From Paracyclopina nana (Eukaryota > Arthropoda > Copepoda > Cyclopoida > Cyclopettidae): a stretch of DNA of 64,000 bases. Position 1 is the first letter of the stretch; each line of letters begins with the position of its first letter. Below are positions 32,201-39,631 of the stretch, in pieces. The notes under the pieces were generated by a model, which ran no database searches, was not told where the DNA came from, and was given only the letters and a program-made list of their open reading frames with translations. The position numbers and the translations under genes are program-made. The stretch lies in assembly GCA_019096065.1 (NCBI GenBank), contig JAGUCH010000007.1, forward strand, positions 642,501 through 706,500, written 5' to 3'.

Positions 32201-34636
32201 ACATTTTATTGATGTTCCTACAATGAGCTATGAATAATTTACTAATTTGACCTCAATTACTGGGGCTGCTCTCTAATAAACACGAAAATGGCGATTTTGA
32301 GGCACTAGAATGGATTTTTTGGAAAAAGTTCATAAAATAACATTTGTAGAGCTTGGGCTGGGATTTCCAAAACTGTCTTTGTTTTTGCTGTAGGCCCAAG
32401 GACGACGGAGAAAATTGCAACTTTCTTATACGCCATATTTTGACGACTTTTTTGGGCTCAAATTAAAGGGCGCGCTGCCCCGATCCCAAATATGCGCTTA
32501 CATCACGGAAAAGTAACGTAACGGCAAAGTTACGGCCGTTTTAGTCCGTATGTATATGTGGTACTTTTTTCGCTCCGTGCTCGCACTCCCGGGTGATCCC
32601 CTTTGGGAACCAGCAAAACAACGATGAATTTCCATCTCTAAGTATGAGTTTTAAACTTGTGTGTGTCAAATTATGTGACGTGTGTGCCAAGCTCTTATAG
32701 AACAGATTCTTTCACTAAAGCAACTGGAAATTTGAAAAAGTGCTGAGACTGGGAAAAAGATGACTCAGCATCTCAGTTTTTTGTGTGAGAACTTCAAAAC
32801 AGGCTTAATTTTGGGAACCAACAAAAAATGGTGAATTTTTATCTCTAAGTATGCATTTTGGACTTGTGTGTGCCGTGTGTGCCAAATTGTGTGCTGTGTG
32901 TGCCAAGCTCTAATAGATTAGGTTCTTTCACTAAAGCAACTGGAAATTTGAAAAAGTTCTTGAGACTGGGCAAAAGATGACTCAGCATCTAATTTTTTTG
33001 TGTGAGAACTAGAAAACAGGCTTAATTTTGGGAACCAACAAAAAAACGGCTAATTTTTATCTCTAAGTATGCGTTTTGGACTTGTGTGTGCCGTGTGTGC
33101 CAAATTGTGTGCCGTGTGTGCCAAACTGTGTGCTGTGTGTGCCAAGCTCTAATATAACAGATTCTTTCACTAAAGCAACTGGAAATTTGAAAAAAAACGG
33201 TGAAGTTCCATCTCTTAGTATGAGTTTTGGACTTGTGTGTGCCGTGTGTGCCAAATTGTGTGCTGTGTGTGCCAAGCTCTAATGGAACAGATAGAGTCAC
33301 CAAAGCAACTGGATTTGAAAAAGTGCTGAGATTGGCTTAAAGGTGACTCAGCATCTCAGTTTTTTGTGTGAGAACTAGAAAACAGGCTTAATTTTGGGAA
33401 CCAGCAAAAAACGGGGAATTTCCATTTCTAAGTATGAGTTTTGGACTTGTGTGTGCCGTGTGTGCCAAACTGTGTGCTGTGTGTGCCAAGAACTAGTAGA
33501 AAAGATTCTTCACTTAAACAACTGGAAATTTGAAAAAGTGCTGAGACTGGGCTAAAGATGACTCAGCATCTCAATTTTTTTGTGTGAGAACTAGAAAACA
33601 GGCTTAATTTTGGGAACCAACAAAAAAACGGTGAAGTTCCATCTCTAAGTATGCAATTTAGGCTTGTGTGTGCCGTGTGTGTATAGTGTGCCGTGTGTGT
33701 AGTGTGGGCCTTGTGTGCCAAATTGTGGGCATTGTGTGCCTTTTAGGAGGTCCCATTCTCACTGATATTTGTACCTTTACTTTCAGAGACATGGTCAGAG
33801 GCAGTAAAGCTGCTCAAGGGAGAGTATTGCATAAGAGCCATTCGTCAGCTCAACATGGACCATGGATTGATATTCTGCCAAACTAAGTTAGACTGTGATA
33901 ATTTGAAGTCTTTCTTTAATGCAGTGGATAAGGAGGAATTTTCATCTGTTTGCCTCCATGGTCATAGACGGGCTCAAGAACGAAAGAAGGATCTTGAACT
34001 TTTCAAGGCCAAAAAGGTTAAATTCCTTATATGCACTGATGTTGGTAAGTGAGGAAAAAATAGCAAAGAAGCAAATGTCATCTCATGTTTTTTTCTAGCC
34101 GCAAGAGGACTTGATGTGAAGGGCCTTCCATTTATGATAAATATGACCTTGCCAGATGACAAGTCAACCTATTTGCATCGCATTGGTCGGGTTGGAAGAG
34201 CTGAGCGAATGGGCCTGGCTATTTCATTTATAGCTTGCCATCCTGAAAAGGTCTGGTTTCATGGAGAATGGTGCAAATCTCAGGGACGTAATTGCTTCAA
34301 CACTACGTTGACTGATTTTGGAGGTTGTTGTATCATGTACAATGAGAAAAAGCTTCTTGGTGATATTGAACAGCATTTGGGAGTTACGATTCAACAGATT
34401 TCTACAAACATGAAGGTGACTTGTGCAATATTTAAAAGCATTATAAAAATGAACAGCCATTTTGTGCGCAGGTTGAAGCCAACGAGTTTGATGGAAAAGT
34501 GATTTACGGTGAAAAAAAGAAGGAAAATGCGGTGACATATGAAGGCCATGCTAAACAATTGAAAAAGTCACTGGAAAAGGTCACAAATCTTGAAACAGAT
34601 GCGCAAAAGCTTTTCTTGGCAACATTTTATGGATAA
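11267..34636 (+). CDS. DDX1: DDX1 DEAD-box RNA helicase (SPRY insert), with 20.8 kb intron and one frameshift
   Basis: RNA helicase of the tRNA ligase complex and RNA metabolism. Ten exons: 11267-11282, 11339-11390, 11444-11728, 11789-12137, 12198-12371, 12422-12776, 12830-13031, 33787-34044, 34099-34415, 34472-34636, giving about 723 aa (human 740). Motif I is [11 protein letters not shown], followed by the SPRY domain (residues about 80-245) that interrupts motifs I and Ia only in DDX1. Then PSRELAQQT (Ia), [11 protein letters not shown] (Ib), LDEADALL (II), CSATLH (III), LICTDVAARGLDV (V) and [15 protein letters not shown] (VI). Exon 6 is 355 bp, one base more than a multiple of three, although both flanking junctions are phase 0. 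The extra base falls in a run of ten A (12524-12533), so the frame breaks there: a homopolymer assembly error or a real mutation. Confidence 0.93.
13074..13620 (-). repeat. Left satellite block of the DDX1 giant intron
   Basis: About two units of a roughly 210-240 bp satellite, each with a GGCACACAATTTGGCACACA-like microsatellite core, TTTTTTGTTGGTTCCCAAA, GAGATGCTGAGTCATCTTT and CTCAGCACTTTTTCAAATTTCCAGTTGC. The same unit occurs in the opposite orientation, in about five copies, at the far end of the intron (32605-33747). The first word (CTAAAAGGCACACAA) is the reverse complement of the last word on the right (TTGTGTGCCTTTTAG). No target duplication is visible. Confidence 0.8.
13833..13856 (+). 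repeat. Poly(T)-poly(G) homopolymer junction
   Basis: Thirteen T followed by eleven G in the DDX1 intron. Length is unreliable in most assemblies. No function is inferred. Confidence 0.8.
13860..14420 (+). repeat. GCTGAG-rich dispersed repeat, two copies (third at 17140-17310)
   Basis: Two related units (about 13872-14034 and 14255-14410) share GAAGTGGAGATATCAACTTT, GCTATGAAATGA, TGAGTCCCCAGATTCCAT and a CTGAGATAGCACTGAGCGCTCAGCAG-type palindrome. A third copy at 17140-17310 lies directly beside the BEL/Pao insertion. The unit differs from the 313 bp repeat on the other side of the retrotransposon but shares its GCTGAG vocabulary. Unit boundaries are approximate. Confidence 0.65.
14810..15547 (+). 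repeat. Dispersed MITE-like repeat, inverted copy of 1099-1625
   Basis: GGGAGCGGGCG at 14810-14820 and CGCCCGCTCCC at 15504-15514 form terminal inverted repeats. The part 15031-15547 is a close reverse complement of 1099-1617. The extra 220 bp at the left end (14821-15030) is absent from the first copy, so one copy is deleted or the other carries an insertion. Homology also extends past 15514 into GTCCACATTGTGGAC, as in copy 1. Confidence 0.65.
15548..17139. other. DDX1 intron segment without recognised features
   Basis: 1.6 kb of AT-rich intronic DNA with no supported ORF, no RNA gene and no repeat I could match elsewhere in the window. It may hold decayed mobile DNA. Confidence 0.4.
17140..17376 (+). 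repeat. Third GCTGAG-rich repeat copy, target of the BEL/Pao insertion
   Basis: Repeats the words of 13860-14420: TAGATGCTGAGATATCAATTTTGC, CCCCAGATTCCATAGG and CTGAGATAGCACTGAGCGCTCAGCAG. It ends in AATAG (17372-17376), the 5 bp target duplication of the retrotransposon that starts at 17377. Confidence 0.6.
17377..17691 (+). repeat. 5' LTR of the BEL/Pao element
   Basis: 315 bp, starts TGGCGAGG and ends TTCCACA, so it has TG..CA ends. AATAAAA at about 17448 is a plausible poly(A) signal. Same length as the 3' LTR. Confidence 0.92.
17694..17711 (+). other. Putative tRNA primer-binding site
   Basis: TGGTGCCGCGACCCAG starts two bases after the 5' LTR. It begins with TGG, as expected for pairing to a tRNA 3' CCA end. 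The tRNA species was not determined. Confidence 0.6.
17767..20253 (+). pseudogene. Gag N-terminal extension of the BEL/Pao polyprotein
   Basis: First ORF after the primer-binding site. The ATG at 17767 is the first in frame outside the LTR; 828 codons. It encodes a basic N-terminus, low-complexity Ser/Pro/Gly stretches, and a coiled coil at about residues 345-405 ([22 protein letters not shown] style). A second helical part ([13 protein letters not shown]..) lies near residues 495-640. No known Gag domain is recognised here. The DUF1759 core comes later, in the next frame. The frame is lost at a run of nine G (20176-20184) and ends in a short off-frame tail. This N-terminal part is unusually long for BEL/Pao, whose Gag normally starts close to DUF1759. 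Confidence 0.7.
20185..22429 (+). pseudogene. Gag DUF1759 core, zinc knuckles, protease and truncated RT
   Basis: Continues the polyprotein in the +1 frame after the G run. The DUF1759-like capsid region starts about 20347 ([26 protein letters not shown]). Cysteine knuckles start about 21034 ([33 protein letters not shown]). The DUF1758-type aspartic protease is near 21500 ([11 protein letters not shown]). After protease-linker sequence the reading passes abruptly, near 21980, into the thumb/connection part of a BEL RT ([31 protein letters not shown]). The RT fingers and palm, with the catalytic YVDD block, are absent although the frame stays open. The piece ends at an in-frame TGA (22427-22429). 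Confidence 0.85.
22430..23527 (+). pseudogene. RNase H / connection region of the BEL/Pao polyprotein
   Basis: Same frame as the upstream piece, between two TGA codons. It shows the BEL RNase H layout: [19 protein letters not shown] (first catalytic Asp), [13 protein letters not shown] (Glu), [12 protein letters not shown] (Asp) and [10 protein letters not shown]. Those acidic residues are all present. A helical linker follows to the second stop at 23525-23527. Confidence 0.85.
23528..24949 (+). pseudogene. Integrase domain of the BEL/Pao polyprotein
   Basis: Still in the same frame. An HHCC-type zinc region ([16 protein letters not shown]) precedes the DDE core: [12 protein letters not shown] (D), SIRSDNGPG (D) and [15 protein letters not shown] (E), so the triad is present. 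The C-terminal part ([20 protein letters not shown]) matches the DUF5641-like end domain of BEL/Pao integrases. A charged Glu/Lys tail runs to the stop at 24949. Confidence 0.88.
25090..25200 (+). promoter_or_regulatory. CCAAT-box cluster upstream of the extra retrotransposon ORF
   Basis: Four CCAAT/ATTGG pentamers lie within 107 bp: ATTGG 25093-25097, CCAAT 25118-25122, ATTGG 25165-25169 and ATTGG 25195-25199. They are in a locally GC-rich stretch between integrase and ORF3, about 165-270 bp before the ORF3 ATG. NF-Y-type spacing is plausible, so this may be an internal promoter. Sequence-only inference. Confidence 0.35.
25365..28041 (+). pseudogene. Extra ORF (ORF3) of the BEL/Pao element: zinc-knuckle protein in the env position
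   Basis: About 890 codons between integrase and the 3' LTR. The ATG at 25365 opens frame A, which encodes a charged N-terminus ([20 protein letters not shown]). Good-quality coding then switches to the next frame somewhere about 25940-26000 and runs to a stop inside the first bases of the LTR (28041). The long middle part is mostly helical and unrecognised. The C-terminus has two cysteine/histidine clusters, CLRCGSTQH (about 27789) and [22 protein letters not shown] (about 27959), like nucleic-acid-binding knuckles. I see no signal peptide, furin site or C-terminal membrane anchor, so it does not look like an envelope. It could be a second Gag-like protein or a captured host gene. Confidence 0.6.
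28030..28344 (+). repeat. 3' LTR of the BEL/Pao element
   Basis: 315 bp, TGGCGAGG to TTCCACA. Followed by the AATAG target duplication at 28345-28349. The last codons of ORF3 overlap its first 12 bases. Confidence 0.92.
28350..28762. other. DDX1 intron between the retrotransposon and the foldback element
   Basis: GCTGAG-rich intronic DNA with no ORF. Its last 30 bases (GAACTGGAAAACAGGCTT) match the interior of the 210 bp satellite unit, and TGGGAACCAGCAAAA resumes that unit after 32604. The next element therefore sits inside a satellite unit. Confidence 0.55.
29940..30310 (+). repeat. 16 bp minisatellite (GTCCCCAAGGGCAAAA)n
   Basis: About 20 imperfect tandem copies of a 16 bp unit at the centre of the foldback-like element. 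Diverged copies in reverse orientation are at 29695-29800. Because 16 is not a multiple of three, every frame on both strands is read in turn and long spurious ORFs result. None is considered a gene. Confidence 0.85.
30325..31950 (+). repeat. 313 bp tandem repeat array
   Basis: Units can be phased on TTTCAGGATATGACC at about 30612, 30925, 31238, 31552 and 31866, so the period is about 313 bp. Each unit contains CAGGCTGCTCAGGGCTCAGCAC, GTTTACTTAATAGACTGCTGAGAC, GAGCTAGCAAAAT, CAACTCAGCGCTGAGATATTGG and AATGCTGAGTTGGCTCT. The same unit runs on the opposite strand at about 29110-29690. Confidence 0.85.
32605..33747 (+). repeat. Right satellite block of the DDX1 giant intron
   Basis: About five units of 205-220 bp phased on GGGAACCA (about 32606, 32813, 33030, 33399, 33617, plus a partial one near 33190). 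Each has TGTGTGCCGTGTGTGCCAAA microsatellite DNA. It is the reverse complement of the block at 13074-13620. Ends 40 bp before DDX1 exon 8. Confidence 0.85.
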
Positions 34637-35172
34637 TCTTCTGCTGCCAAACAATATATTTCTTAGGGATTCATGCTTATTGATAGTCTAGCTGCAAGTG
34701 AATTCATTTTTTTAAAAACTTCGTAGCCTAGCTTTGGAATTAAAATGAGGGTAGAAAACCCAAAGAATAACTACTTAATGCTTTTTCAAAAAGAAGGCAA
34801 GAACTTTCAACTTAATAAAAGAAGTGAAGTAGAACGGCTGCATCTGGCAGCACTGCTTATTACTTTTGCAGCTATTATGCACCAAACTATTTTTGAGGCA
34901 ATTTTGTTTAGAGAAATGGCCGGTTATAGATTATTCATGCTTAAAAGTTGTCGAATGCTTTAATTGTAAACGAAAGAATGATACATATAGTTTAAATGAT
35001 TCGTTAAATTATACTAAATTAAATAAATTGTTTATTCTTTTAGGTTTCAATTAAATAGTTGTAATTTTATCGATCTGTTATTTTTCACTCATAAAAACAA
35101 AAGTCAAAAGGTGTGGATTTTCCGTTTTTTTAAAAAAAGTATTTTTCCGCGAAATCGAACCTGTGAAAAACA
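34637..35172. other. Intergenic, DDX1 3' flank to roadblock promoter
   Basis: 536 bp, AT-rich. AATAAA near 35020 is a possible end signal for DDX1. Short ORFs here have no recognisable homology and are rejected. Confidence 0.45.
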
Positions 35173-35469
35173 ATGTCGTCCGAGTTTGAGGAGCGGTTCA
35201 ACGAATTGAGCCATACTCGAAATGTGGCCGGTGTTATGATTTTGACCATCGAAGGGAAAGTGGTTCGCACGACGATGGAAACAGCAGCCAGCTCAAATTA
35301 TGCCGAATTCGCGTACAAGTTGATAAAAACGACCAAGGAACTCCTCCAAGAGACAGATAGTGGCAATGACGTCAAGTTTTTCAGGCTGACGACAAAAAAG
35401 CACGAGATCATGGTATCGCCGGATAGCCAGTATGTATTGGTAGTGATTCACCACGGAACCGATTCATAG
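35173..35469 (+). CDS. DYNLRB1: Dynein light chain roadblock-type
   Basis: Roadblock/LC7 light chain that dimerises on the dynein intermediate chain. Single exon, 98 aa (family 96-97). The fold is visible as FEERFNELSHTRNVAGVMILTIEGKVVRTTM (residues 5-35), YAEFAYKLIKTTKELL and VKFFRLTTKKHEIMVSPDSQYVLVVIH. The first ATG (35173) gives the conserved length. AATAAA at about 35510 follows the stop. It is convergent with the CIB gene, 189 bp away. Confidence 0.96.
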   Translation: MSSEFEERFNELSHTRNVAGVMILTIEGKVVRTTMETAASSNYAEFAYKLIKTTKELLQETDSGNDVKFFRLTTKKHEIMVSPDSQYVLVVIHHGTDS

Positions 35470-35658
35470 GCCATAATATTAATTTCATTCCAATATCTGC
35501 TTTTTCCAATAAAGTCATTGTTCTTCTAGTGTTGGATGATTTGCTGTCCATTACCACAAATGAATTTTTGTGATTACTCAAGATGTTATTGAGTTGTAAT
35601 ATTAATTGAATGGCTTATTTTAATTGGCGTTAATGTTATGCGTAGTGGTTTCAAGTTT

Positions 35659-36315
35659 TTACAAGTACATTTTGAAGTTGAGCTCAAAATCAGGACATCT
35701 TCCCAGAGCTTGTTGGAATTCTGGGTAGCACAGAGCCCCGTCCTCGTCGTTGTCGCACTCTGCTAGCACATGTTCAATGATGCAATTCGTCTCAGCCTTG
35801 GTTAGGTGCTTGTCCTCATCGAAAACAAGCCTGTCAATGGCCTGCCTAATGTCATCCTTTCCTATGACGCCATCCCCGTCAAAGTCGTAGATTTTAAATG
35901 CAAACGTGGTTTTGACATGTCGACTCGCAGCCTCATTCATGGCGCTATACATGTCTATGAAATCTTCAAATGACATGCCTGCTTTGCCTCCAGTATTGAA
36001 CACATGGCAAATTCTGTCACCAAAGGGGTTCAGTCGCAGCTCTTGCACACTTTCTCGGACTCTTTCACAGGGGATTCGAGCTGTCGATCTCGTCTTGCCA
36101 TCCTTGTTACTTTGGTCCAATTTTTCAAAGATGTCATAGGCTTTCAGAACGTCACTCTTTTTCAAGTAGGTGAGCTCGGTGATTTCTTCAAGCTCTTCTT
36201 TGGTGAGCACAGACTTTTTCTGGCCCATTTTGGCTTTGGCCTTCAAGCATCTATCTGCTGTTGCTCTCACCAAGGCCCATAAGACTGCTTTCTTTTTCGT
36301 GCTTGAAAACGCCAT
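35659..36315 (-). CDS. Calcium and integrin-binding (CIB) family EF-hand protein
   Basis: Single exon. The ATG at 36315 gives 218 aa, but an internal ATG at 36228 begins MGQKKSVLTKEEL. That matches the conserved, myristoylatable MGxxxxxFT start of CIB1-4 and gives 189 aa, the usual length. I consider 36228 the likelier start of the core protein; the 29-residue basic extension could be an isoform or 5' UTR. EF-hand 3 is YDFDGDGVIGKDDI and EF-hand 4 CDNDEDGALCYPEF, both with good calcium ligands. EF-hands 1-2 are degenerate, as in the family. Nearest to CIB2/CIB3 in layout, but the paralogue is not assigned. Shares a 119 bp divergent promoter with eIF2alpha. Confidence 0.88.
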   Translation of the reverse strand: MAFSSTKKKAVLWALVRATADRCLKAKAKMGQKKSVLTKEELEEITELTYLKKSDVLKAYDIFEKLDQSNKDGKTRSTARIPCERVRESVQELRLNPFGDRICHVFNTGGKAGMSFEDFIDMYSAMNEAASRHVKTTFAFKIYDFDGDGVIGKDDIRQAIDRLVFDEDKHLTKAETNCIIEHVLAECDNDEDGALCYPEFQQALGRCPDFELNFKMYL

Positions 36316-36434
36316 TTATGGGGCTGTTTGTTACTGTGCTATCTGGTTACGCGGAAGTTTGAAAAACAACAAATCAACAACAAGGAAAATAAAGTTCGCG
36401 AAACCGCACCGCGTTAAACTTTCTCCGAGAAATC
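36316..36434. promoter_or_regulatory. Compact bidirectional promoter, CIB / eIF2alpha
   Basis: 119 bp separate the two head-to-head start codons (206 bp if CIB starts at 36228). A GCGGAAGT ETS-like core lies at about 36351-36358. No TATA box is seen. Confidence 0.5.
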
Positions 36435-37479
36435 ATGGCTCTCACGTGTCGATACTACGAAAATAAGTACCCAGAAGTGGAAGATGTTGTGATGGTGAAT
36501 GTTCGCTCGATAGCGGACATGGGTGCTTATGTTCACCTGCTGGAGTACAACAACATTGAAGGTATGATCCTTCTGTCTGAACTCAGTCGCCGGCGAATCA
36601 GGTCGGTGAACAAGCTCATTCGGGTTGGCCGAACCGAGCCTGTCATTGTCATTAGGGTGGACAAGGACAAGGGCTACATCGATTTATCAAAGCGACGGGT
36701 GTCTCCCGAGGACGTGGAGAAATGCACCGAAGTGTTTTCCAAGGCCAAGGCTGTCAACTCTATTTTACGCCATGTGGCAGCTTTGTTGAATTACAAGACT
36801 TCCGAAGAGCTGGAAGAGCTCTACATGAAGACGGCTTGGCATTTTGAGGCAAAGACAAAAATCAAGGGGTCCAGCTATGATTGGTTTAAGCAAGCAGTCC
36901 AAGATCCCTCTTTGTTGGATGAGTGCGGGTTGGACGAGGAAACAAAGAAAGTGCTGCTTGAGAATATTCAGCAAAAGTTAACTCAACAAGCTGTCAAGAT
37001 CCGTGCTGATGTTGAGGTTGCTTGCTACACTTATGAAGGCATAGATGCAGTCAAAGAAGCACTCAGGTATTCAAAATTGATTTCCTCATCTCCCTTGACT
37101 GAAGGTGTCTAATTTTAGGGCTGGTATTGCTTGCTCCACTGAGGCTGTGCCTGTTAAAATTAACTTGATTGCGCCTCCATTGTATGTAATCACCACATCT
37201 ACTCCTGAGAAGCAGGATGGCCTAGTTGTGCTCAATAATGCTTGCAAAGCCATAGAGGAAAGGATTAGTGCAGCAGGTGGCTCTTTCAACATTCAAATGG
37301 CTCCCAAGGTGGTCACCGCTACTGATGAGGCAGATCTTGCCAAGCAAATGGAGAGGGCTGAGCAAGAGAATGCTGAAGTTTCAGGTGATGATGACGATGA
37401 TGAGGAAGAAGTTGGGATGGGAGGAAAGATTTCTGATGATGGCGACAATGAAGATGGCAAAGATGAAGAAAGTGATTAA
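36435..37479 (+). CDS. EIF2S1: Eukaryotic initiation factor 2 alpha subunit
   Basis: Alpha subunit of eIF2, target of the integrated stress response kinases. Exons 36435-37066 and 37119-37479 flank a 52 bp intron and give 330 aa (human 315). The S1 domain is visible as [33 protein letters not shown] has the regulatory serine at residue 51 counting the initiator Met, followed by the intact RRRIRS context needed for kinase recognition. [17 protein letters not shown] and the acidic C-terminal tail ([10 protein letters not shown]) are typical. Nothing is missing. Confidence 0.98.
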
Positions 37480-37790
37480 AATTAAATCAGCAAATTTGTT
37501 TTTCTACATGAAATAAATTGCAATCTCCTGCTATGATCGGCCTTTTTGCAGGACTGGTTAATCTTCTATGCTTTTGTTCAACTCAGCAAACTGAGACTCA
37601 AAGTTCGAAAACTGAGTAGCTGAGACACGATTAATAACAGAGCTTCCAGAGCCAAATTATGCAAGATCGTCACATTTATCGCAAAAATGCCGAAAAAGCG
37701 ATTATGTTAGCGAAAAAAAGCCAAGAACGGTAACGCTCAAAATTAACAAAAACAATAACAAAAGGAGATACTCACGTGTTGAAAAAAACC
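37480..37790. other. Intergenic, eIF2alpha 3' end to WDR12
   Basis: 311 bp. AATAAA at about 37511 is a good eIF2alpha poly(A) signal. A short CTCAGCAAACTGAGACTC / AAACTGAGTAGCTGAGAC stretch (37580-37630) recalls the GCTGAG repeats but is not a full copy. Confidence 0.5.
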
Positions 37791-39208
37791 ATGATGATGG
37801 ACGAATCTTCGTCGTCCTCGGCCAAACAAGTTCAGATCAGGCTGAAAACCATCCATGAGGCTTTTGCGGTGCCAGATTCCACTGTGTCCGTGCCTGACAC
37901 GGTTGGACCCGAGAAACTCAACCAACTGGTCAAGAGCCTCTTGAGTCAAGATCTTGAAAATGTGCCAGACTTTGATTTCTTGATTTCTGACGACCTCCTG
38001 AGGACAAGTCTCGCCGAGTTCATTCAGGGCAGGGAAGACTTGAGCAGTGAGCACATCATTGAGGTTTTGTATGTGGAGCAAAAAGCTCCTCCAGAGCCTC
38101 AAGACAGTGTCAATCATGATGACTGGGTGTCAGGTGTGGACGTTTGCAATGGCCTCATTTTGAGTGCTTGCTATGACAACACTGTCTGCCTTTGGGATGC
38201 CGCGGATGCCAGCAAGAAATTGCAAATTCCAGGCCACGTGGGCCCTGCCAAGGCTGTGGCCTTCATCCACGTGGATCCAGTGAGCAAGGACGCTACATTT
38301 GCCTCAGTGTCACATGACCAGACTGTTGTGCTGTACAAGTATTCGGGCAAGACAAACTCCATTGAGGGCATGAATGTGGGCAAAGGTCACGCCAGGAGCG
38401 TGGACTGCATTGCTGTGGATCCTACCAAGCAGTATGTTGCTTCTGGCTCCTATGACACTCAGCTCAAGATATGGAGTGCCAAATTAACTGACGTTGATGA
38501 GGATGTGGCTGAGGATGGGGGTGAGAGCAAAAAAGCCAAGCCTGCCAACAAGGCTCCAACACGAACTCCTCTTGTCACTTTGGCTGGTAACTCAAGCTTT
38601 TTCTTGTGTATCAAATTCTGTAATATTATAATGTATGTTTTTTCCAAGGCCACAGAGAAGCCATTGGAGGTGTGACATGGATGGAGAGTGCAACTGATAT
38701 TGTGACAGCTTCATGGGATCACACAATTAGGCTATGGGATGCAGAAACTGCCACACTCAAGACTGAGTTGGTGGGCAACAAAGCTTTCTTTGATGTTGCA
38801 TATTCACCTCAAAAGAAACTCCTTTTGACAGCATCTTGTGAAAGGGCTATTCGCATGTATGATCCTAGGTCAACTGAGGGGTTAATCGTCAAAAGTGCTT
38901 ACTCCTCTCATCAGGTAGGCTAAATTTTATTTATCTTATGTTGAGGTGACGAAAATAATTGAAAACCTTTTCAGGGATGGGTGACCTGTGTCAATTGGTG
39001 TGCTGACAGTGACCAAATCTTTGTGTCTGGCTCGCATGACACATTACTGAAATTATGGGACGTTCGAGCATGCAAAACACCCCTGTTTGACCTCAAAGGT
39101 CACACTGATCAAGTCCTTTGCTGCAGCTGGGCTGACCCTCGTGTCATTGTCAGTGGTGGCTCTGACAATGACATGAAAGTGTTCAAGTCCAATATGTATA
39201 CCAAGTAG
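37791..39208 (+). CDS. WDR12: WDR12 / Ytm1 ribosome biogenesis WD40 protein
   Basis: Member of the PeBoW complex (PES1-BOP1-WDR12) for 60S maturation. Exons 37791-38586, 38649-38914 and 38975-39208 give 431 aa (human 423). Start chosen at the first ATG (37791); no ATG lies upstream in frame. The N-terminal NLE/ubiquitin-like domain (VQIRLKTIHEAFAVPDSTVSVP) precedes seven WD repeats, for example NGLILSACYDNTVCLWD, KQYVASGSYDTQLKIWS, DIVTASWDHTIRLWD, QIFVSGSHDTLLKLWD and VIVSGGSDNDMKVFK. It is convergent with SIN1, and its 3' end lies in a tandem duplication (see the fragments at 39256-39590). Confidence 0.96.
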
Positions 39209-39255
39209 CATTAAACGTACACATTTTCAGCATATCCAAAAATGTTAGCTATCTG

Positions 39256-39515
39256 CGTACTTGCCTTGCTTGACTACCATACACTAAGAAGGTGAGACAC
39301 AATTTTGAAGAGCTGATGACCTGGAACTAGAATTGAACCATGATTGCATACCAGCACAATACGATATGTCCGAAGGTCCTGTTCATCATTAGATTTTTTA
39401 GTAGTTTCTCAAGCTGCAATAGCCTCCATGTTGAAAGAGCCCTCCTTTGGAATGCTATGGGCTGCAGCCCATATTCTTCAAGAAGGAGTCTGTCTATTGG
39501 CAAGAAATATGTCTA
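39256..39515 (-). pseudogene. Decayed duplicate of the SIN1/MAPKAP1 3' exon
   Basis: Reverse-strand match to the last SIN1 exon (39695-39955). CTCCATGTTGAAAGAGCCCT and the following CCTTTGGAATGCTATGGGCT, GCAGCCCATATTCTTC and AAGGAGTCTG run almost unchanged, and CTTGCTTGACTA..GGTGAGACAC matches the 3' end. The middle is diverged and carries stops and indels. It lies just downstream of the true SIN1 stop and in the same orientation, so it is a tandem remnant and not a retrocopy. Confidence 0.85.
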
Positions 39516-39527
39516 GCTTAAAGCCTC

Positions 39528-39590
39528 ATTGTCAGTGGTAGCATGGAACAGTATGAGTCCTATATGTAAACCTTATAGGATAAAAACCCA
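39528..39590 (+). pseudogene. Possible decayed duplicate of the WDR12 3' end
   Basis: CATTGTCAGTGGTAGCATGGAACA and GTCCTATATGTAAACC resemble the WDR12 C-terminal codons at 39145-39208 (CATTGTCAGTGGTGGCTCTG, GTCCAATATGTATACC). Together with the SIN1 fragment this makes a duplicated WDR12-end/SIN1-end block. Short and diverged. Confidence 0.5.
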
Positions 39591-39631
39591 CATTTTTAAA
39601 GAAGCAGGACATTTTCAGTTTAAGCGTGTAT

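Larger units (their letters stand above)
28763..32604. mobile_element. Foldback-like palindromic element with long inverted repeats and internal satellites
   Basis: 3.84 kb. The ends AAAGGGGATCACCC (28763) and its complement (32604) start inverted arms of about 330 bp with near-identical sequence (AGTGCGAGCACGGAGCG, AACGGCCGTAACTTTGCCG, AATTTGAGCCCAAAAAAGTC). The right arm's inner part is present twice (about 31960-32170 and 32270-32604). Inward of the arms lie 313 bp tandem units, two in reverse orientation on the left (about 29110-29690) and five in direct orientation on the right. A 16 bp minisatellite lies in the centre. This organisation resembles foldback (FB/Galileo-type) transposons. 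No transposase is present. Confidence 0.7.

Noticed and set aside
33022..33303. ORFs with [11 protein letters not shown] or VPCVPNCV repeats
   Set aside because: Products of the TGTGTGCCAAA satellite inside the DDX1 intron.
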